From: Hyphomicrobium sp. | GTDB lineage: Bacteria > Pseudomonadota > Alphaproteobacteria > Rhizobiales > Hyphomicrobiaceae | Direction of reading: 5' to 3' | Assembly (NCBI GenBank): GCA_019751875.1 | Contig: JAIEMV010000001.1 | Span: 151,991 to 215,990, forward strand | DNA length: 64,000 bases | Shown: piece by piece, positions 49,275-60,422 of the stretch | How positions within the stretch are numbered: the stretch's first letter is position 1 | How the letters are laid out: every line of letters begins with the position of its first letter | Translations under genes and position numbers: made by a program | Notes under the pieces: model-generated | Told to the model about the DNA's origin: nothing | Database searches by the model: none | The model's input: the letters and a program-made list of their open reading frames with translations, nothing else

Positions 49275-50474
49275 ATGAACATCCACGAGCATCAGGCGAA
49301 GGAGCTTTATCGCCAGTACGGCATTCCCACGGGAAAGGGTGCTGCCGCATTTACCGTCGACGAAGCCGTCGAAGCCGCCAAGCAGCTGCCGGGCCCGGTC
49401 TGGGTCGTGAAAGCGCAAATCCATGCCGGCGGACGCGGCAAGGGGACATTCAAGGAAAAAGAAGCTGGCGAAAAGGGCGGTGTCCGCCTGGCCAAGTCAG
49501 TTGATGAGGTCAAGCAGTTCGCGGGCGAAATGCTCGGTCGGACGCTGGTGACCGTGCAGACCGGTGACGCCGGCCGCATTGTCCGCCGTCTCTATGTCGA
49601 GGACGGCACGGCGATCGATAAGGAACTGTATCTCTCGATGCTGGTGGACCGCGCGACCTCGCGTGTCGCCTTTATCGTCTCGACCGAAGGCGGCATGGAC
49701 ATCGAGAAGGTCGCGCATGATACGCCGGAAAAGATCGTCACGCTGTCGATTGATCCGGCTTCGGGCTTCCAGCCTTTCCATGGCCGCAAGATCGCATTCG
49801 CGCTGGGAATCAAGGGCGACGCTTTCAAGCAGATGCAGGCCACGGCTGCGAACCTTTACCGGATGTTCATTGAGAAGGACATGAGCCTTCTCGAAATCAA
49901 TCCCCTGGTCGTGACGAAGGAGGGCAACCTCATCGCGCTCGATGGCAAGATGGATTTCGACTCGAACGCGCTGTTCCGCCATCCCGAGATCGTCGCTTAT
50001 CGCGACATTACGGAAGAGGAGCCCAGCGAAATTGAAGCCTCCAAGCACGATCTGGCGTTCATCAAGCTCGATGGGAACATCGGCTGCCTTGTGAACGGTG
50101 CCGGCCTGGCCATGGCGACGATGGACATCATCAAGCTGTACGGCGCCGAGCCTGCGAACTTCCTCGATGTCGGTGGCGGTGCTTCCAAGGAGAAGGTGCG
50201 GGAAGCTTTCAAGCTGATCCTCGCCGATCCGGCTGTGAAAGGCATCTTGGTCAACATCTTCGGCGGCATCATGCGTTGCGACATCATCGCCGAGGGCGTG
50301 ATCGCAGCGGCGCGTGAGATGGCGATCACCGTCCCGCTCGTCGTGCGCCTTGAAGGCACCAACGTCGAACTTGGCAAGAAAATGCTGGCCGAATCCGGCC
50401 TCAAGATCGTCCCCGCTGACGATCTCGCCGATGCCGCCCGCAAGATCACCGACGAAGTGAAGAAGGTCGCCTAA
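49275..50474 (+). CDS. sucC: succinyl-CoA synthetase beta subunit
   Basis: ATP-grasp subunit of succinyl-CoA synthetase. The 399-residue protein has [31 protein letters not shown] (about residues 46-58), [10 protein letters not shown] (about 206-215) and [12 protein letters not shown] (about 273-284). Malate thiokinase MtkA is the main look-alike in serine-cycle bacteria; the length, the [10 protein letters not shown] insert and the location next to sucAB favour sucC. sucD begins two bases after its stop. Confidence 0.94.
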   Translation: MNIHEHQAKELYRQYGIPTGKGAAAFTVDEAVEAAKQLPGPVWVVKAQIHAGGRGKGTFKEKEAGEKGGVRLAKSVDEVKQFAGEMLGRTLVTVQTGDAGRIVRRLYVEDGTAIDKELYLSMLVDRATSRVAFIVSTEGGMDIEKVAHDTPEKIVTLSIDPASGFQPFHGRKIAFALGIKGDAFKQMQATAANLYRMFIEKDMSLLEINPLVVTKEGNLIALDGKMDFDSNALFRHPEIVAYRDITEEEPSEIEASKHDLAFIKLDGNIGCLVNGAGLAMATMDIIKLYGAEPANFLDVGGGASKEKVREAFKLILADPAVKGILVNIFGGIMRCDIIAEGVIAAAREMAITVPLVVRLEGTNVELGKKMLAESGLKIVPADDLADAARKITDEVKKVA

Positions 50475-50476
50475 CG

Positions 50477-51376
50477 ATGTCCATCATGATCGATAAGACT
50501 ACGGTCACCATCTGCCAGGGCATCACCGGCAGCCAGGGGACGTTCCACACGAAGCAGGCGAAAGCCTACGGTACGAAGGTCGCCGGTGGCGTGACTCCGG
50601 GCAAAGGTGGCACCAACCACCCCGACGCGGACCTCGCCGATGTGCCGATGTTCAATACGGTGCTCGAAGCAAAAGAGAAGACCGGGGCGACGGCGAGCGC
50701 GATCTACGTGCCGCCGCCCTTTGCGGCTGATGCCATTCTGGAAGCGATCGATGCGGAGATCCCTCTGATCGTCTGCATCACGGAAGGCATTCCGGTCATC
50801 GACATGGTGCGCGTGAAGCGGGCTCTCTCGGGCTCAAAGTCGCGCCTCGTCGGCCCCAACTGCCCGGGCGTTCTAACGCCTGGCCAGTGCAAGATCGGCA
50901 TCATGCCTGGCAACATCTTTTCTAAGGGTTCGGTGGGCGTGGTCTCACGCTCCGGGACGCTGACCTATGAGGCGGTGAAGCAGACGACGGATGCGAAGCT
51001 CGGCCAGACGACCGCTGTGGGCATTGGCGGCGATCCGGTGAAGGGGACCGAGTTTATCGACGTGCTTGATCTATTCCTTGATGATCCTGAGACCACGTCA
51101 ATCATTATGATCGGTGAAATTGGCGGCTCGGCGGAAGAAGAAGCCGCCGAGTGGCTGATCGCTCAGGCGAAGAAGGGCCGCAAAAAGCCGATGGCCGGCT
51201 TCATCGCCGGTGCGTCGGCGCCTCCCGGTCGTCGCATGGGGCATGCAGGCGCCATTATTTCGGGCGGCAAGGGCAAGGCCGAGGACAAAATTGAAGCCAT
51301 GCAGAAAGCTGGCATTGCGATGGCTGATAGCCCGGCAGCCTTGGGCACGACACTCCTGAAGGTGCTCGGTAAATAA
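50477..51376 (+). CDS. sucD: succinyl-CoA synthetase alpha subunit
   Basis: CoA-binding subunit with the phosphohistidine. The 299-residue protein has [25 protein letters not shown] (about residues 9-33), [20 protein letters not shown] (about 129-148) and the catalytic-histidine region [16 protein letters not shown] (about 252-267). Follows sucC directly and ends with a strong terminator. Confidence 0.95.
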   Translation: MSIMIDKTTVTICQGITGSQGTFHTKQAKAYGTKVAGGVTPGKGGTNHPDADLADVPMFNTVLEAKEKTGATASAIYVPPPFAADAILEAIDAEIPLIVCITEGIPVIDMVRVKRALSGSKSRLVGPNCPGVLTPGQCKIGIMPGNIFSKGSVGVVSRSGTLTYEAVKQTTDAKLGQTTAVGIGGDPVKGTEFIDVLDLFLDDPETTSIIMIGEIGGSAEEEAAEWLIAQAKKGRKKPMAGFIAGASAPPGRRMGHAGAIISGGKGKAEDKIEAMQKAGIAMADSPAALGTTLLKVLGK

Positions 51377-51417
51377 GAGAGCCTGCACAAGGCAATTCAG
51401 CTTCCTGTTAGTGAAAG

Positions 51418-51448
51418 CGGCGTCGCGGATCTTCCCGACGCCGTTTTT
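51418..51448 (+). terminator. Rho-independent terminator after sucCD
   Basis: CGGCGTCG (51418-51425) and CGACGCCG (51436-51443) form a perfect eight-base-pair stem, followed by TTTTT (51444-51448). Confidence 0.9.
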
Positions 51449-51660
51449 CGTCGTAGACCCACCCTGCCTGAAATTCAGGCCGAACCTGCACTTTCGAGGG
51501 TCTTAAAACGCTGCGCTAAACGGAGTAGTGTCCAACCGCTGCGGTGCAGCAATTCGCTTTGGCGGATCACCTTGAACCGCGGTCAGCTGCCCATCAGGTA
51601 GATCGCGTACCGTCTCACTCTCGCCGACCGGCCCCTCCCAGGCCTTTCAGGACACACCCA

Positions 51661-54648
51661 ATGACCCGCCACGCGCGCAACGAGAATTTTCTGCGGACGT
51701 CTTTTCTGCAGGGCACCAACGCTGGTTACATTGAAGAGCTGCAGGAGCAGTATGAGCGTAACCCCGGCTCGGTCTCCGATGAGTGGCGGCATTTCTTTGA
51801 GAGTTTAAAGGAAGAGCATCAGCGGTCGCGGGTCGATGATCAGTCGGTGCCGGTCGTGGATGGCGAAGGCAGGCCATCCTGGGGCATTCCGCTATCTGAG
51901 TTGACTCAGCACGATGAGATGACCGCTGCGCTGACCGGCGACGAGGGACCGGGCGCGCCGCAACTGCACAGGCGCTTGAAGCAGAGGGCGCATCAGGTCG
52001 GTGTGGAACTGTCGCCGGAAGCGTCGGTGCGAGCGACACAGGATTCCATTCGCGCGCTGATGTTGATCCGGGCTTATCGCGTGATGGGGCATTTGGCGGC
52101 TGATTTGGATCCGCTGGGGATCGCCGAGCGCAACGTACATAAGGAACTTCGCGCGGATACGTATGGCTTCCTGGAAGCTGACCTCGACCGCCCCGTGTTC
52201 CTGGACCGCTATCTGGGGCTCGAGTTCGCGACGATCCGGCAAGTTCTGTCGATTCTACGGCGCACGTACTGCCGCAAGATCGGCTACCAGTTTATGCATA
52301 TCACCAACCCCGCGCAGAAATCGTGGCTGCAGCAGCGCGTGGAGGGCGAAGAAAAGGGCGTTCATTTTACGGTGCCTGGAAAGCGCGCGATCTTGAATAA
52401 GCTCGTCGAGGCTGAGCTTTTCGAAAAGTTCTGCGACATCAAATACACCGGCACGAAGCGCTTTGGTCTCGATGGCGGCGAGGCGATGATTCCCGCGCTG
52501 GAGCAGATTATCAAGCGTGGCGGCCAGCTCGGCGTGCAGGAAATCGTGTTCGGCATGGCGCATCGCGGTCGGCTCAACGTGCTGGGCAACGTGCTGGGTA
52601 AGCCGTTGCGTGCGATCTTCAACGAGTTCAAAGGCGGGTCGTTCAAACCGGATGACGTCGAAGGTTCGGGTGATGTGAAATACCACCTCGGGGCCTCATC
52701 GGACCGGACGTTCGACGGCAACAACGTGCATCTGTCGCTGACTGCCAATCCCTCACATCTGGAGATCGTGGATCCTGTCGTGCTCGGCAAGGTGCGGGCG
52801 AAGCAAGATCAGCACGGCTGCGATCCCGGAGACCGGACACCCATCCTGCCGCTGCTCATTCACGGTGACGCCGCGTTCGCCGGTCAAGGCGTGGTGGCGG
52901 AATGCTTCGGGTTGTCGGGTCTGAAGGGACATCGGACGGGTGGCTCGATCCATTTTGTCATCAACAACCAGATCGGCTTCACGACGAGCCCGCGCTATTC
53001 GAGGTCGTCGCCCTACTGCTCGGATGTGGCGCGGCTGGTCGAAGCACCGATCCTGCACGTGAATGGCGATGATCCGGAAGCGGTGGTGCATTGCGCGAAG
53101 ATCGCAATCGAGTATCGACAGCGTTTCCAGAAGCCGGTCGTCATCGACATGTTCTGCTATCGCCGCTTCGGCCACAACGAAAGCGACGAGCCGATGTTCA
53201 CGCAACCGTTGATGTACAAGAAGATCAAGGCGCATCCGACGGTGGTCGAGATTTATGGCCGGCGCCTCGTTGAGGAAGGCGTGATTGCGGACGGTGAAGT
53301 TGATAGCATGCGAGCGGCGTTCCGCGCGCGCCTCGACGAGGAAATGTCGGCGGCGGAGACGTATAAGCCGAATAAAGCGGACTGGCTCGACGGCCGGTGG
53401 GCCGGCTTCCAGCGAGCCGGTGAAGATGATCTTGCTACCGCGACCGGCGTCGATGCGGAGGTGTTGCGTCATGTCGGGCGGCAGATCACCGCCATTCCGA
53501 ACGAATTCAATGCCCACAAGACCATTGCGAAGCTGATGGAGCGACGCCGCGAGATGGTCGAGAGCGGCCAGGGTCTCGATTGGTCGATGGCGGAGGCGCT
53601 AGCATTCGGATCCTTGCTCAAGGAAGGCTATGCGGTTCGTTTGTCGGGCCAGGATAGCGAGCGAGGAACGTTCTCGCAGAGGCACTGCGTGCTGGTCGAC
53701 CAGGAGTCCGAACGGCGGTACACGCCTTTGAAATTCGTGGCGCCAGATCAGGCGAAGTTCGAAGTGATCAACACGATGTTGTCGGAAGAGGCTGTGCTCG
53801 GCTTCGAGTACGGCTACTCGCTTGCGGAGCCGAACGCGCTGGTGTTGTGGGAAGCACAATTCGGTGATTTCGCGAACGGCGCGCAGGTTGTCTTCGACCA
53901 ATTCTTGTCTTCGGCGGAGCGCAAATGGCTGCGTATGTCAGGTCTTGTATGCCTGCTGCCGCACGGTTACGAGGGGCAGGGTCCGGAACATTCATCCGCG
54001 CGATTGGAGCGATGGCTGCAGCTATGCGCCGAAGACAACTGGCAGGTTGCGAATTGCACGACGCCGGCGAATTATTTCCATATTCTACGACGGCAGCTGC
54101 TGCGCAAATTCCGCAAGCCGCTGATTCTGATGACCCCGAAATCGCTTCTGCGCCACAAGCGTGTCGTGTCACGCATCGATGAGTTGGGACCGGGCACGTC
54201 TTTCCAGCGGATACTGTGCGACGACGCTCAGACGCGTCGGGAGGACAAAATCAAGCTCGTGCCCGACGACCAGATCGTGAGGGTCGTGTTGTGTTCCGGC
54301 AAGGTCTATTACGATCTCTACGAAGCGCGCGAACAGCAGGGTATCAACAACGTCTATCTGCTGCGCGTCGAGCAGCTGTATCCGTTCCCCGCGAGAGCTT
54401 TGATCAATGAGCTTGGGCGGTTCAAGTTCGCGGAAATCGTGTGGTGTCAGGAAGAGCCTAAGAACATGGGTGCTTGGCACTTCATGGATGCCAACATCGA
54501 ATGGGTGCTGACACATCTGGGATATATTCATCGCCGTCCGCGTTATGCGGGGCGTGCTGCTGCGGCGTCGCCGGCGACGGGACAGCTCAGCAAGCATCTC
54601 GCGGAACAGGCGGCACTGGTCAATGACGCGCTCAAGGGCAGTAAATAA
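51661..54648 (+). CDS. sucA: 2-oxoglutarate dehydrogenase E1 component
   Basis: Thiamine-diphosphate E1 of the 2-oxoglutarate dehydrogenase complex. The 995-residue protein starts at ATG 51661 ([20 protein letters not shown]); a 39-residue upstream extension lacks support. It has [18 protein letters not shown] (about residues 298-315), the TPP region around [29 protein letters not shown], and [14 protein letters not shown]. The N-terminal 40 residues look like the E2-binding peptide. Separated from sucD by a terminator, so it has its own promoter in the 51449-51660 spacer. Confidence 0.97.
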   Translation: MTRHARNENFLRTSFLQGTNAGYIEELQEQYERNPGSVSDEWRHFFESLKEEHQRSRVDDQSVPVVDGEGRPSWGIPLSELTQHDEMTAALTGDEGPGAPQLHRRLKQRAHQVGVELSPEASVRATQDSIRALMLIRAYRVMGHLAADLDPLGIAERNVHKELRADTYGFLEADLDRPVFLDRYLGLEFATIRQVLSILRRTYCRKIGYQFMHITNPAQKSWLQQRVEGEEKGVHFTVPGKRAILNKLVEAELFEKFCDIKYTGTKRFGLDGGEAMIPALEQIIKRGGQLGVQEIVFGMAHRGRLNVLGNVLGKPLRAIFNEFKGGSFKPDDVEGSGDVKYHLGASSDRTFDGNNVHLSLTANPSHLEIVDPVVLGKVRAKQDQHGCDPGDRTPILPLLIHGDAAFAGQGVVAECFGLSGLKGHRTGGSIHFVINNQIGFTTSPRYSRSSPYCSDVARLVEAPILHVNGDDPEAVVHCAKIAIEYRQRFQKPVVIDMFCYRRFGHNESDEPMFTQPLMYKKIKAHPTVVEIYGRRLVEEGVIADGEVDSMRAAFRARLDEEMSAAETYKPNKADWLDGRWAGFQRAGEDDLATATGVDAEVLRHVGRQITAIPNEFNAHKTIAKLMERRREMVESGQGLDWSMAEALAFGSLLKEGYAVRLSGQDSERGTFSQRHCVLVDQESERRYTPLKFVAPDQAKFEVINTMLSEEAVLGFEYGYSLAEPNALVLWEAQFGDFANGAQVVFDQFLSSAERKWLRMSGLVCLLPHGYEGQGPEHSSARLERWLQLCAEDNWQVANCTTPANYFHILRRQLLRKFRKPLILMTPKSLLRHKRVVSRIDELGPGTSFQRILCDDAQTRREDKIKLVPDDQIVRVVLCSGKVYYDLYEAREQQGINNVYLLRVEQLYPFPARALINELGRFKFAEIVWCQEEPKNMGAWHFMDANIEWVLTHLGYIHRRPRYAGRAAAASPATGQLSKHLAEQAALVNDALKGSK

Positions 54649-54701
54649 TTCACCACGGGGAGCTGCCCATTGTGGTGGCTCGCAGGACGGCGAGGATACG
54701 A

Positions 54702-56000
54702 ATGACGATTGAAATCAAAGTTCCAGTGCTCGGCGAATCGATCACGGAGGCGACGGTTGGACGTTGGTTCAAGAAGCCGGGTGAAGCGGTGAAAGCCGAC
54801 GAGCCGCTGGTAGAACTCGAGACGGACAAGGTGACGGTCGAAGTCCCGGCGCCAGCAGCCGGTGTGCTTGGTGATATTCTCGCGACACAGGGGGCGACGG
54901 TTGCGATCGGTTCGCTTCTGGCCGCCCTGAATGAGGGCGGTGGGATGTCGGTCGGTGCTCCCGCACCAGCCGCTGCACCGCCTCCTAAGGCTGAAGCACC
55001 TGCAAAGCCGGCCGCTGCGGCAAAGCCTGCTCCTGCTAAATCCACATCCACGGCGTCCGCGCCGCCGCCCGCTCCTGCCGCGCGCAAGGTGCTTGCTGAA
55101 GCGCAGATCGATCCGGACGCGGTTGTCGGGTCTGGTCGCCGTGGTCAAGTGTTGAAGGAAGATGCACTCGCGGCAGTCGCAACGAAAAAACCGGCTCTCT
55201 CAGAGTCTCCGGCGCCTCGGGCGGAGCGACGGGAGAGTCCGTCAACGCCGGTGCCGGTTCCGATCCAGGAACTGAGGTTGCCCTCGACGATGGGTGAGCC
55301 CGGCCGTGAAGAACGCGTGAAGATGAGCCGGCTGCGCCAGACCATCGCGCGGCGGCTGAAGGATGCGCAAAATACCGCGGCGATGCTGACGACGTTCAAC
55401 GACGTCGACATGAGTGCCGTGATGGCGCTCCGTTCGCAGTACAAGGACCTATTCGAGAAGCGGCACGGCGTTAAGCTCGGCTTCATGGGGTTCTTCGTAA
55501 AGGCCTGCGTCCAGGCGCTACGTGAAATTCCCGCAGTCAATGCCGAGATCGACGGCGAGGACATCATCTATAAGAATTATTACCACATTGGCGTTGCGGT
55601 CGGCACGGACCGTGGTCTGGTCGTGCCGGTGCTGCGTGAGGCAGATCGGCTGTCGCTGGCAGAGACGGAAATTACTATCGCCGAGTACGGGCGCAGAGCG
55701 CGTGATGGCAAGCTGTCGATCGAAGACATGCAGGGTGGCACGTTCACGATTTCCAACGGGGGCGTATATGGGTCGATGATGTCGACGCCCATTCTGAATG
55801 CGCCTCAGTCAGGCATTCTTGGTATGCACCGGATCGAAGAGCGTCCGGTTGTGAGGAACGGGCAGATCGTGGCCCGGCCGATGATGTACCTTGCGCTCAG
55901 CTACGATCACCGTGTGGTCGACGGCAAAGAGGCTGTGACGTTCCTCGTTCGCGTCAAGGAATGTCTCGAAGATCCGCAGCGGTTCATGCTCGAGCTCTAA
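54702..56000 (+). CDS. sucB: dihydrolipoamide succinyltransferase (E2)
   Basis: E2 core of the 2-oxoglutarate dehydrogenase complex. The 432-residue protein starts at ATG 54702 after GAGGA. It has the lipoyl domain with [14 protein letters not shown] (lysine about residue 43), an Ala/Pro-rich linker, the E1/E3-binding domain ([23 protein letters not shown]) and the catalytic domain ending [15 protein letters not shown]. Follows sucA by 53 bases. Confidence 0.96.
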   Translation: MTIEIKVPVLGESITEATVGRWFKKPGEAVKADEPLVELETDKVTVEVPAPAAGVLGDILATQGATVAIGSLLAALNEGGGMSVGAPAPAAAPPPKAEAPAKPAAAAKPAPAKSTSTASAPPPAPAARKVLAEAQIDPDAVVGSGRRGQVLKEDALAAVATKKPALSESPAPRAERRESPSTPVPVPIQELRLPSTMGEPGREERVKMSRLRQTIARRLKDAQNTAAMLTTFNDVDMSAVMALRSQYKDLFEKRHGVKLGFMGFFVKACVQALREIPAVNAEIDGEDIIYKNYYHIGVAVGTDRGLVVPVLREADRLSLAETEITIAEYGRRARDGKLSIEDMQGGTFTISNGGVYGSMMSTPILNAPQSGILGMHRIEERPVVRNGQIVARPMMYLALSYDHRVVDGKEAVTFLVRVKECLEDPQRFMLEL

Positions 56001-56092
56001 TTCGTATGCCTCGCGGAGAAGCAGGGCGTCGGTCGAGTATTCGGCCGTCGCCGCACGTGCGACCCGCGCAGACGTGGTAGCGAGACCCAGAT

Positions 56093-57493
56093 ATGTATGA
56101 CCTCATCGTGATTGGCACTGGCCCTGGCGGATATGTGTGCGCTATTCGAGCGGCGCAACTTGGTCTTAGGGTGGCGGTGGTCGAAAAGCGATCGACGCAT
56201 GGCGGAACGTGCCTCAACGTCGGATGTATTCCCTCCAAAGCGTTGCTGCATGCTTCTGAGCTTTTCGATGAAGCCTCGCGGCATTTCCATATGATGGGAA
56301 TCAATGTCACGCCGGAACTCGATCTCGAGAGAATGATGGCCTTCAAGGACGAGGGCGTGAAGGGGAACGTGGACGGCGTTGCCTACCTCTTGAAGAAGAA
56401 CAAGATCGATAGCTTCCACGGGACCGGCCGGATCCTCGCAGCGGGACAGGTGGGGATCACGTTCATCAACGGCGAGACGTCGACGCTTGCGACAAGATCC
56501 ATCGTCATTGCGACCGGATCAGATGTGATCTCGCTGCCGGGCATCACGATCGATGAGAGAAGAGTGGTCTCGTCGACGGGTGCATTGACGTTCGAGACAG
56601 TGCCAAAGCGGCTCGTGGTCGTCGGGGCCGGTGTGATCGGCTTGGAACTGGGGTCGGTGTGGCGGCGGCTCGGGGCGGAGGTCATTGTCGTCGAATATCT
56701 CGACCGCATTTTGCCGGGCATGGATTCGGACGTTGCGCGGACGTTCCAGCGCATTCTTGAAAAGCAAGGGTTCGTTTTCCGGCTTGGTCAAAAAGTGACC
56801 GGGGTTTCGAACGCGGGAGACGCAGGACTAGCCGTGAGTGTGGTGCCGGCAACCGGCGATGCAGCCAGCGAGACGCTCGAAGTGGATGCGGTGCTTGTAG
56901 CGGTGGGTCGGAAGCCGTTCACGGATGGGCTCGGTCTTGACGAAGTGGGGATCGAGCGGGATTCGAAAGGTCGCATCGCGGTTGATGCACATTTCCAAAC
57001 GAATATCGCCGGTGTGTACGCGATTGGCGATGTCATCGCCGGTCCGATGCTGGCGCACAAGGCGGAGGATGAAGGCGTTGCGTTGGCGGAGATCCTCGCC
57101 GGACAGGCGGGGCATGTGAATTACGACGTGATTCCTAATGTCGTTTACACCGCACCGGAAGTGGCGAGCGTGGGCAAAACCGAAGATGAGCTGAAGGCGG
57201 CCAATATTGCCTATACGGCCGGCAAGTTCCCGTTCACGGCGAATGGTCGGGCGAAGGTGAACAAGACCACCGACGGTTTTGTGAAAGTGCTGGCGGATGC
57301 AGAGACAGACCGCGTGCTCGGCGTGCATATCATTGGACCACACGCAGGCGAGATGATTGCAGAAGCCGCTGTGCTCATGGAGTTCGGTGGATCGGCTGAG
57401 GATCTGGCGCGCACATGCCATGCTCATCCGACACTGACGGAAGCGGTGAAGGAAGCGGCCCTCGCGGCGGGCAAGCGGGCAATACATATCTGA
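56093..57493 (+). CDS. lpd: dihydrolipoamide dehydrogenase (E3)
   Basis: FAD enzyme that reoxidises lipoyl groups. The 466-residue protein has IGTGPGGYVCAIRAAQLG (about residues 7-24), the redox disulphide GGTCLNVGCIPSK (about 36-48), the NAD motif VVGAGVIGLELGSVW (about 178-192), YAIGDVIAGPMLAHKAEDEG and the C-terminal HAHPTLTEAVKEA. Third gene of sucAB-lpd. The stop codon touches a triplicated hairpin repeat. Confidence 0.96.
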   Translation: MYDLIVIGTGPGGYVCAIRAAQLGLRVAVVEKRSTHGGTCLNVGCIPSKALLHASELFDEASRHFHMMGINVTPELDLERMMAFKDEGVKGNVDGVAYLLKKNKIDSFHGTGRILAAGQVGITFINGETSTLATRSIVIATGSDVISLPGITIDERRVVSSTGALTFETVPKRLVVVGAGVIGLELGSVWRRLGAEVIVVEYLDRILPGMDSDVARTFQRILEKQGFVFRLGQKVTGVSNAGDAGLAVSVVPATGDAASETLEVDAVLVAVGRKPFTDGLGLDEVGIERDSKGRIAVDAHFQTNIAGVYAIGDVIAGPMLAHKAEDEGVALAEILAGQAGHVNYDVIPNVVYTAPEVASVGKTEDELKAANIAYTAGKFPFTANGRAKVNKTTDGFVKVLADAETDRVLGVHIIGPHAGEMIAEAAVLMEFGGSAEDLARTCHAHPTLTEAVKEAALAAGKRAIHI

Positions 57494-57660
57494 TTGCGCG
57501 TGGCGACTCCGCTTGCGCGAAGCCGGCCGCCACGCGCGAGGGTGGTTTTTGATTGCGCGTGGCGACTACGATTGCGCGAAGCCGGCCGCCACGCGCGAGG
57601 GTGGTTTTGATTGCGCGTCGCGACTCCGCTTGCGCGAAGCCGGCCGCCAAGCGCGGGTAT
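57492..57660. repeat. three tandem hairpin repeats of 58-59 bases between lpd and xerC
   Basis: Units start at 57492, 57551 and 57609 with GATTGCGCGT. The first two carry GCGCGTGGCG and CGCCACGCGC, a ten-base-pair stem around a 22-base loop, and end with GAGGGTGGTTTTT or GAGGGTGGTTTT, like a terminator tail. The third has diverged arms and runs into the xerC stop codon at 57660-57662. The block starts on the lpd stop codon. It probably ends both converging transcripts. Seen directly; not CRISPR, as there are no unique spacers. Confidence 0.9.
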
Positions 57661-58619
57661 CAAGCGCGAGGGTGGGCGTCGTCGTAGACGCGCAGCAGTT
57701 GGGCGCGGTCGACTTCTGTATAGACTTGGGTCGTTGAAAGCGACGCGTGGCCGAGCAGTTCCTGAATTTGGCGAAGATCAGCACCGGCTGAGAGCAGGTG
57801 TGTTGCGAATGAATGACGAAGTGCGTGTGGTGTTGCGGTGGGGGGCAATTGCAGGGCCTCCCGCAGGCGCGCTATTGCCAGTTGAATGATGCGGGGTGAG
57901 AGTGGTCCACCTTTGGCGCCGCGGAACATTGGCGCGTCAGGGTCAAGCAGAAACGGCACGAGGCCGGTGTAGCGTTCGATCGCCGCTGCCGTGACGGGGA
58001 GGATTGGGACGAGGCGCTCCTTTTCTCCCTTGCCGGTGATGCGGATGACATCACGCCCCGCTGTCGGGGCGTTGCGCGGTGTCAGTGCGAGCGCTTCCGA
58101 GATGCGCAGGCCTGAGCCGTAGAGAAGCAGCAATACGGCAGTATCGCGAGCTCCAATCCAAGTTTCCTCTTGCTCGCCGATGGCTTCGACCACGGCTGCC
58201 GCTTTTTCGACAGTGAGGGGTTTTGGGACAGCATGCGGAAGTTTTGGCATGCCGACGCGGAGGATCGCGCGGTTTGCCGACGCGCCAGTGGCGTCGAGCC
58301 AACGGATGTAGGTGCGGAGGGCGGACATGGTGCGCGAAAGGGAACGGCTGGTCAGGCCTTCACGGCGACGGGCGGCCATAAAGCCGCGAAACATTTTCAG
58401 GTCGAGGCGATCGAGGTCGGCCAGGCAGGGGGCATAGCCGAGCTGGCTGCGGAGATAGGCAAGGAAACAGCGCAGATCGCGGTCGTAGGCTTTGACGGTT
58501 TCGGGTGAGCGGCCTTCGGTGAGTTCAAGGTGGGAAAGCCAGCGGGCGACGGAACCGGTGAGGTCTCCGCCGAGTTCCAATTCCGGTGCGGTATAGAGCG
58601 TATTTCGATGGGCTGCCAT
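57660..58619 (-). CDS. xerC: tyrosine recombinase XerC
   Basis: Tyrosine recombinase for chromosome-dimer resolution. The 319-residue protein starts at ATG 58619; a TTG six codons upstream is possible. It has the N-terminal SAM-like domain (WLSHLELTEGRSPETVKAYDRDL) and the catalytic residues: Arg in YGSGLRISEAL (about residues 167-177), HALRHSFATHLL (about 262-273, His and Arg), GHASLSTTQVY (about 285-295, His and nucleophile Tyr). Its stop lies in the third copy of the tandem repeat. Confidence 0.93.
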   Translation of the reverse strand: MAAHRNTLYTAPELELGGDLTGSVARWLSHLELTEGRSPETVKAYDRDLRCFLAYLRSQLGYAPCLADLDRLDLKMFRGFMAARRREGLTSRSLSRTMSALRTYIRWLDATGASANRAILRVGMPKLPHAVPKPLTVEKAAAVVEAIGEQEETWIGARDTAVLLLLYGSGLRISEALALTPRNAPTAGRDVIRITGKGEKERLVPILPVTAAAIERYTGLVPFLLDPDAPMFRGAKGGPLSPRIIQLAIARLREALQLPPTATPHALRHSFATHLLSAGADLRQIQELLGHASLSTTQVYTEVDRAQLLRVYDDAHPRA

Positions 58620-58756
58620 GCGCGTCCGATGCGGCAATTGTTTCGCAAACGAGCCTTATCCGCGCCGGTTAATGAAGTGTAAACACGACGACCTTGTGGT
58701 CACGCAGAGCGGCCTTATGTGATTGTCGTCTATCTCTTACAAGGATTTCTCCGCAC

Positions 58757-59809
58757 ATGCCGAAGCTACTCGACCCGATCACCATCGGTGACCTTTCGCT
58801 GCGCAATCGTGTGATCATGGCGCCGTTGACCCGCTGCCGTTCCAGCGGGGGCCGTGTGCCGAACGCGCTGATGGCCGAATACTATGCGCAGCGCGCATCG
58901 GCTGGGATGATCCTGTCGGAGGCGACGTCGGTCGATCCGATGGGCGTGGGATATCCGGATACACCGGGCATCTGGTCTGAGGAGCAGGTGACAGGCTGGG
59001 CTGCCGTCACCGATGCGGTGCACCGCGCAGGAGGCATCATTCTCCTGCAGCTTTGGCACGTCGGACGGATCTCAGATCCGATCTACCTCAATGGCGCGCT
59101 GCCGGTAGCGCCGAGTGCGATCCGACCCAAAGGAACCGTGTCGCTCGTCCGGCCGAAGAAAGAGTACGTGACGCCGCGAGCTCTTGAGCAAAATGAGATA
59201 CCCGGCATCATAGCAGCCTACAAGCGTGGCGCTGAGAACGCGAAGCGCGCTGGTTTCGATGGCGTCGAGGTGCATGGTGCCAACGGGTACCTGCTCGACC
59301 AGTTCCTGCAGGATACGACAAACACGCGGACGGACGACTACGGTGGATCGCTCGCGAACCGTGCGCGGCTGATGATCGAAGTGGTGGATGCGTGCATCGA
59401 GGTGTGGGGCCGGGGCCGTGTCGGCCTGCATCTGGCGCCGCGCGGGGATTCGTACGACATGGGCGACAGCAATCCGATTGCGACCTTCGGGTATGTCGCC
59501 GAGCAAATGAAAGCGCGTGGTCTCGCCTTTCTGTGCGCACGCGAGTCTCTCGGCGACAATCGAATTGGGCCGCAGCTCAAGAAAATCTTCGGTGGCATAT
59601 ATATTGCCAATGAGGGGTTCACTGCAAAAACCGCGCAACAGGTGCTCGACGCCGGTGAGGCGGATGCGGTGGCGTTCGGAAAAACCTTTATCGCGAACCC
59701 CGATTTGCCTCAGCGATTCGCGATTTCTGCTGCCCTCAATGAGCCCAAGCCGGACTTGTTCTACGCTCAGGGACCTGCAGGATACATCGACTATCCGGCC
59801 CTTTCTTGA
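58757..59809 (+). CDS. Old Yellow Enzyme family ene-reductase
   Basis: FMN-dependent NADPH ene-reductase of the NemA/OYE family. The 350-residue protein starts at ATG 58757. It has the FMN-side APLTRCRSS (about residues 22-30), LQLWHVGRIS (about 97-106), the substrate-binding pair in GVEVHGANGYLLDQFL (about 171-186), LAPRGDSYD and GKTFIANPDLP. Typical roles are reduction of activated C=C bonds and nitro-compounds; substrate here unknown. Confidence 0.92.
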   Translation: MPKLLDPITIGDLSLRNRVIMAPLTRCRSSGGRVPNALMAEYYAQRASAGMILSEATSVDPMGVGYPDTPGIWSEEQVTGWAAVTDAVHRAGGIILLQLWHVGRISDPIYLNGALPVAPSAIRPKGTVSLVRPKKEYVTPRALEQNEIPGIIAAYKRGAENAKRAGFDGVEVHGANGYLLDQFLQDTTNTRTDDYGGSLANRARLMIEVVDACIEVWGRGRVGLHLAPRGDSYDMGDSNPIATFGYVAEQMKARGLAFLCARESLGDNRIGPQLKKIFGGIYIANEGFTAKTAQQVLDAGEADAVAFGKTFIANPDLPQRFAISAALNEPKPDLFYAQGPAGYIDYPALS

Positions 59810-59825
59810 GCTTTGACCGTGGCAG

Positions 59826-59865
59826 ACCTGCAAAAAACCCCTGAAAATGGCGTCTTTTTGCAGGT
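59826..59865. terminator. inverted repeat after the ene-reductase gene
   Basis: ACCTGCAAAAA (59826-59836) and TTTTTGCAGGT (59855-59865) are an 11-base perfect inverted repeat around 18 bases, 17 bases after the ene-reductase stop. It may terminate that gene; the AT half of the stem makes it weaker than a GC-rich one. Confidence 0.55.
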
Positions 59866-60080
59866 TCGAGATCGATTGGCCGTTGCAAAACGCTGCGACG
59901 CACGTACTTTGGCGCCACCGGAGGACCAGACGGCCGCTGCTCCGCAGCCGTTGCTTGTGCAAGCGTTTCTGCGATTTGGAGTCGGCTGGCGCGCGATCAT
60001 TGTCGCGCATCTAGCGATTGGCTTCAGCGGTCGCGGACGGTTCGGCCGACATTCGAATTTTAATCTCAGGGACGACATTG

Positions 60081-60404
60081 ATGGCAAAAGCTGCTGCAAA
60101 GGCCACCGCAAAGACGGTCGCAAAGCCCAACACCGTAACGCTTCGCCAGCTCGGCGCGGCGCTGGCCGAAAGTCACGAACTTCCGAAGAAGCAGGCTGCG
60201 GCCGTGCTCGAGGATCTCGTGACGATGATCACCAAGCACCTGAAGAAGGGTGACCGTATCCGCATCGGCGGTCTGGGCGTACTGCAGGTTCGCAAGCGTC
60301 CGGCTCGCATGGGCCGTAACCCGGCGACGGGTGAAGCAATCAAGATCAAAGCCTCCAAGAAGGTCGCATTCCGCGCGGCCAAGGAACTCAAGGAAGCTGT
60401 CTGA
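60081..60404 (+). CDS. HU-family DNA-binding protein
   Basis: Nucleoid protein of the HU/IHF fold with an Ala/Lys-rich N-terminal tail. The 107-residue protein starts at ATG 60081 after GGGA; a 21-residue upstream extension is not supported. After MAKAAAKATAKTVAKPNTV comes the HU core with GDRIRIGGLGVLQVRKRPARMGRNPATGEAIKIKASKKVAFRAAKELKEAV (about residues 56-107), including the Pro of the DNA-bending arm. The A/K tail resembles the H1-like peptide at 46.1 kb. Confidence 0.92.
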   Translation: MAKAAAKATAKTVAKPNTVTLRQLGAALAESHELPKKQAAAVLEDLVTMITKHLKKGDRIRIGGLGVLQVRKRPARMGRNPATGEAIKIKASKKVAFRAAKELKEAV

Positions 60405-60422
60405 GCCTAATGGATCGAAGCG

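Noticed and set aside
49275-51376. Malate thiokinase mtkAB instead of sucCD
   Set aside because: Serine-cycle mtkAB was considered because of the likely methylotrophic relatives, but subunit length, the beta-subunit insert and the direct neighbourhood of mdh and sucAB-lpd fit succinyl-CoA synthetase better.
57492-57660. CRISPR array
   Set aside because: The repeats are directly tandem with diverged copies and no unique spacers, and no cas gene is near.
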